This document shows, piece by piece, positions 7,497 to 9,154 of a stretch of 9,154 nt of DNA (the first letter of the stretch is position 1; every line of letters starts with the position of its first letter). Below the pieces are notes generated by a model. It made no database searches. It saw only the letters and a program-made list of their open reading frames with translations, and was not told the origin of the DNA. A program made the translations under genes and the position numbers. Source of the DNA: Actinomycetota bacterium (lineage in GTDB: Bacteria > Actinomycetota > Humimicrobiia > Humimicrobiales > Humimicrobiaceae); the NCBI GenBank assembly GCA_028697935.1, contig JAQVEM010000054.1:1-9154 (forward strand), given 5' to 3'.

Positions 7497-8501
7497 ATGG
7501 AGCGAGAAAAAATTATAGAGAATACAGTATCCCAGATTGAAAGGCAATATGGTAATGGTGCGATTATGAAATTAGGTGAAAAAAAACTTCTGCAGGATAT
7601 AGGACATATATCGACAAACTCACTGGAACTTGATATAGCACTCGGAATTGGAGGAATACCAAGGGGAAGGGTAACTGAAATATTTGGACCGGAGGCTTCT
7701 GGAAAAACAACCCTTGCTCTACATATTATTGCCAATGCTCAGAAAGAAGGGGGAATAGCGGCTTTTATTGATGCGGAGCATGCGCTTGATCCAGGCTATG
7801 CCAGGAACCTTGGTGTTAATATTGAAGAGCTACTATTATCCCAGCCTGATAACGGGGAACAGGCTCTGGATATATGTGAAATATTATTAAAAAGTGGTGC
7901 GCTGGATGTTATAGTAATTGATTCTGTTGCAGCCCTTGTCCCGAGAGCTGAATTAGAGGGTGAGATAGGTGATACTTATGTAGGACTTCAGGCAAGACTG
8001 ATGTCCCAGGCTTTGAGGAAAATAACAGGAGTTATAAATAAAACAAAAACCTCAGTGGTTTTTATTAATCAGCTCAGGGAAAAAATAGGGGTTATGTTTG
8101 GTAACCCGGAAGTAACTCCGGGTGGTAGGGCGTTGAAATTTTATTCATCAATTAGAATAGATATCAGGAAAATTGATAATATTAAAAGTGGTACCGAGGT
8201 GGTTGGCAACAGGGTACGTGCAAAAGTAGTAAAAAACAAAGTTGCTCCTCCATTTAAGAGTGCGGAATTTGATATAATGTACGGCAAGGGTATATCAAAA
8301 GAGGGAAGCATAATTGATGTTGGAACAGAGCTGGGGATTATAGAAAAAAGTGGGTCATGGTATTCATATAAGGGTGAACGAATTGGTCAGGGCAGAGAAA
8401 ATGCAAAAGTGTTTCTATCACAGAATACAGAAATAATGGATGAGATTGAAAAAAAAGTAAAAGAGATGCTTGATATTGAAGTTGTTAAAAAGAAAAATTA
8501 A
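7497..8501 (+). CDS. recA: Recombinase RecA
   Basis: RecA forms ATP-dependent filaments on single-stranded DNA, drives strand exchange in recombinational repair and triggers LexA self-cleavage. The 334 residues cover the full core. Walker A is GPEASGKT (64-71, Lys70), slightly off the common GPESSGKT. Catalytic Glu94 lies in AFIDAEHALDP (89-99) and Walker B is VIVIDSVAAL (138-147). The L1 loop region is PRAELEGEIGDTYVGLQ (149-165). L2 follows INQLREKIG, with FGNPEVTPGG at 201-210. The family signature ALKFYSSIR is at 212-220. The C-terminus is short and Lys-rich, without the acidic tail of E. coli RecA. GGAGG at 7486-7490, 6 bases from the ATG, fixes the start. It has its own likely promoter at 7387-7415 and is followed by the rRNA leader instead of another protein gene. 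Confidence 0.98.
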   Translation: MEREKIIENTVSQIERQYGNGAIMKLGEKKLLQDIGHISTNSLELDIALGIGGIPRGRVTEIFGPEASGKTTLALHIIANAQKEGGIAAFIDAEHALDPGYARNLGVNIEELLLSQPDNGEQALDICEILLKSGALDVIVIDSVAALVPRAELEGEIGDTYVGLQARLMSQALRKITGVINKTKTSVVFINQLREKIGVMFGNPEVTPGGRALKFYSSIRIDIRKIDNIKSGTEVVGNRVRAKVVKNKVAPPFKSAEFDIMYGKGISKEGSIIDVGTELGIIEKSGSWYSYKGERIGQGRENAKVFLSQNTEIMDEIEKKVKEMLDIEVVKKKN

Positions 8502-8593
8502 AAACTTGATATGCATATTATAAATATAATAATAGAGAGAATAACTTGAGAGTGATAATGCCACTAAATAACAACAAAAAGTAATTTGTGCTA

Positions 8594-8621
8594 TTGACTT
8601 ATATTAGCTTAATGATATAAT
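8594..8621 (+). promoter_or_regulatory. rRNA operon promoter P1
   Basis: TTGACT (8594-8599) and a perfect TATAAT (8616-8621) are separated by 16 bases, with TGA just before the -10, giving an extended -10. An A-rich stretch at 8566-8583 upstream could act as an UP element. Transcription would start near 8628, about 175 bases before the 16S 5' end. This is the strongest-looking promoter in the window, as expected for an rRNA operon. Confidence 0.8.
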
Positions 8622-8699
8622 CTACTACGCTAAATAAAAGTTGCCAGAAAAGGCTACAGAGTAGGTTTAATCCATTTGAAAACTTCTGTTTAATTTTTA

Positions 8700-8728
8700 T
8701 TGACAAATAAACTCTTGTGTGTTATTTT
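8700..8728 (+). promoter_or_regulatory. rRNA operon promoter P2
   Basis: A consensus TTGACA (8700-8705) is followed, after 17 bases, by TATTTT (8723-8728), with TGT ahead of it as an extended -10. Transcription would start near 8735, shortly before the boxA-like element. With P1, about 107 bases upstream, it forms the tandem arrangement common for rRNA operons. The -10 matches the consensus at only four of six positions. Confidence 0.65.
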
Positions 8729-8745
8729 TCTGCAGGTCAATCTTA

Positions 8746-8782
8746 TGTTCTTTGAGAACTAAATAGTGTAAGTTTCTTTGAG
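8746..8782 (+). promoter_or_regulatory. boxA-like antitermination element, possibly duplicated
   Basis: TGTTCTTTGAGAACT (8746-8760), followed by AAATAGTGT, closely resembles the boxA region of Firmicutes and actinobacterial rRNA leaders, where NusB-S10 bind nascent RNA to keep polymerase from terminating. GTTC and GAAC (8747-8750, 8756-8759) can also pair. A second TTCTTTGAG occurs at 8774-8782, 26 bases after the first copy (8748-8756). The first copy is convincing; the role of the second is unknown. Confidence 0.65.
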
Positions 8783-8802
8783 CGAATCAATAATAATTAG
8801 TT

Positions 8803-9154
8803 TTACTTGAGAGTTTGATCCTGGCTCAGGATTAACGCTAACGGTGTGCTTAATACATGCAAGTCGAACGGACAATGTGAAAGTGGCAACACTTTTGCAA
8901 AGTCAGTGGCGAACGGGTGAGTAACACGTAGGTAATCTACCTTAAAGACTGGGATAACCTTTCGAAAGGAAGGCTAATACTGGATGTTTTATATTGGTCT
9001 TATGATTAATATAAAAAAGGTAGCCGTAAGGCCTCCGCTTTAAGATGAGCCTGCGTCCTATTAGCTTGTTGGTAAGGTAATGGCTTACCAAGGCAATGAT
9101 GGGTAGCCGGCCTGAGAGGGTGACCGGCCACACTGGGACTGAGATACGGCCCAG
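8803..9154 (+). rRNA. 16S ribosomal RNA, 5' part
   Basis: The first ~352 bases of the small-subunit rRNA gene are present and run off the right edge. AGAGTTTGATCCTGGCTCAG (8810-8829) is the universal 5' segment, which places position 1 near 8803 by E. coli numbering. ACATGCAAGTCGAACGG, GGCGAACGGGTGAGTAACACG, the GATGAGCCTGCG segment near 9043 and CTGAGATACGGCCCAG at the end are further conserved blocks. Expected helices are visible. Helix 6 is 8877-8885 with 8890-8898 around a GCAA tetraloop. Helix 8 is the palindrome CCTTTCGAAAGG (8958-8969). An AT-rich helix 10 pairs 8987-8995 with 9008-9016. The stretch after the universal start reads ATTAACGCTAACGGTGTGC, unlike the common GAACGCTGGCGG. 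The gene is intact as far as it goes; 23S and 5S presumably follow outside the window. Confidence 0.97.

Larger units (their letters stand above)
8502..8802. other. recA-16S intergenic region, rRNA leader
   Basis: These 301 bases show no convincing protein gene. The first ~90 are AT-rich and contain only weak pairing, such as ATATGCATAT (8509-8518) and AGTG/CACT (8551-8554 with 8561-8565). I see no GC-rich stem with a T run, so no intrinsic terminator for recA is visible. The rest holds two promoters (8594-8621 and 8700-8728) and boxA-like motifs (8746-8782), which drive and modulate the rRNA operon. A further TTTGAAAACT at 8675-8684, between the promoters, resembles the boxA core. Confidence 0.8.

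Noticed and set aside
8747..8759. GTTC-N5-GAAC in the rRNA leader as a LexA site
   Set aside because: The half-sites are in reverse order and spacing relative to GAAC-N4-GTTC, and the sequence is better explained as boxA.
8942..9133. Open frame of 63 codons on the minus strand
   Set aside because: It lies entirely inside the 16S rRNA gene on the opposite strand; the sequence is explained by conserved rRNA structure.
1..9154. Mobile element, CRISPR array, tRNA or defence system
   Set aside because: I found no transposase, regularly spaced repeats, tRNA-like fold or defence domains; almost all sequence is accounted for by conserved housekeeping genes and the rRNA leader.

Overview
The window is an AT-rich bacterial chromosome segment with every gene on the + strand. 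It carries conserved housekeeping genes and the start of a ribosomal RNA operon. The gene string dapB-dapA-rnj-ftsK-cinA-thpR-recA resembles the dap/rnj/ftsK/cinA/recA neighbourhoods of Firmicutes and Actinobacteria. Several gene starts have good Shine-Dalgarno sequences, and the rRNA leader carries a boxA-like element of the type seen in both groups. The 16S fragment is bacterial but unusual near its 5' end, so I do not assign a phylum; an uncultured, AT-rich Gram-positive-related or deep lineage is a guess. Stop codons are TAA or TAG, and nothing suggests a recoded stop.

Layout: 1-416 is the 3' half of dapB, cut by the window edge. dapA (446-1327) follows, and together these are two consecutive steps toward diaminopimelate and lysine. 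rnj (1374-3038) encodes ribonuclease J and is preceded by a six-codon open frame with its own ribosome binding site. ftsK (3089-5386) encodes the septal DNA translocase. cinA (5434-6735) and thpR (6750-7328) are closely packed. Gaps from dapB to thpR are only 14-50 bases, which fits one long transcription unit whose promoter lies upstream of the window.

A 168-base gap before recA (7497-8501) holds a convincing extended -10 promoter, with an operator-like palindrome at the predicted transcription start. Behind recA, 8502-8802 is a 301-base non-coding stretch with two tandem promoters and boxA-like antitermination sequences. It leads into the 16S rRNA gene, of which the first ~352 bases are present (about 8803 to the window end).

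Functionally the block joins cell-wall/lysine precursor synthesis (DapA, DapB), RNA turnover (RNase J, ThpR), chromosome segregation (FtsK), nucleotide/NAD by-product clean-up (CinA) and recombination (RecA). I find no mobile element, CRISPR array, tRNA, defence locus or clearly novel multi-gene system. The points worth a second look are regulatory: the mini-ORF in front of rnj, the palindromes at the recA promoter, the recA-to-rRNA junction without a visible terminator, and the layout of the rRNA leader.
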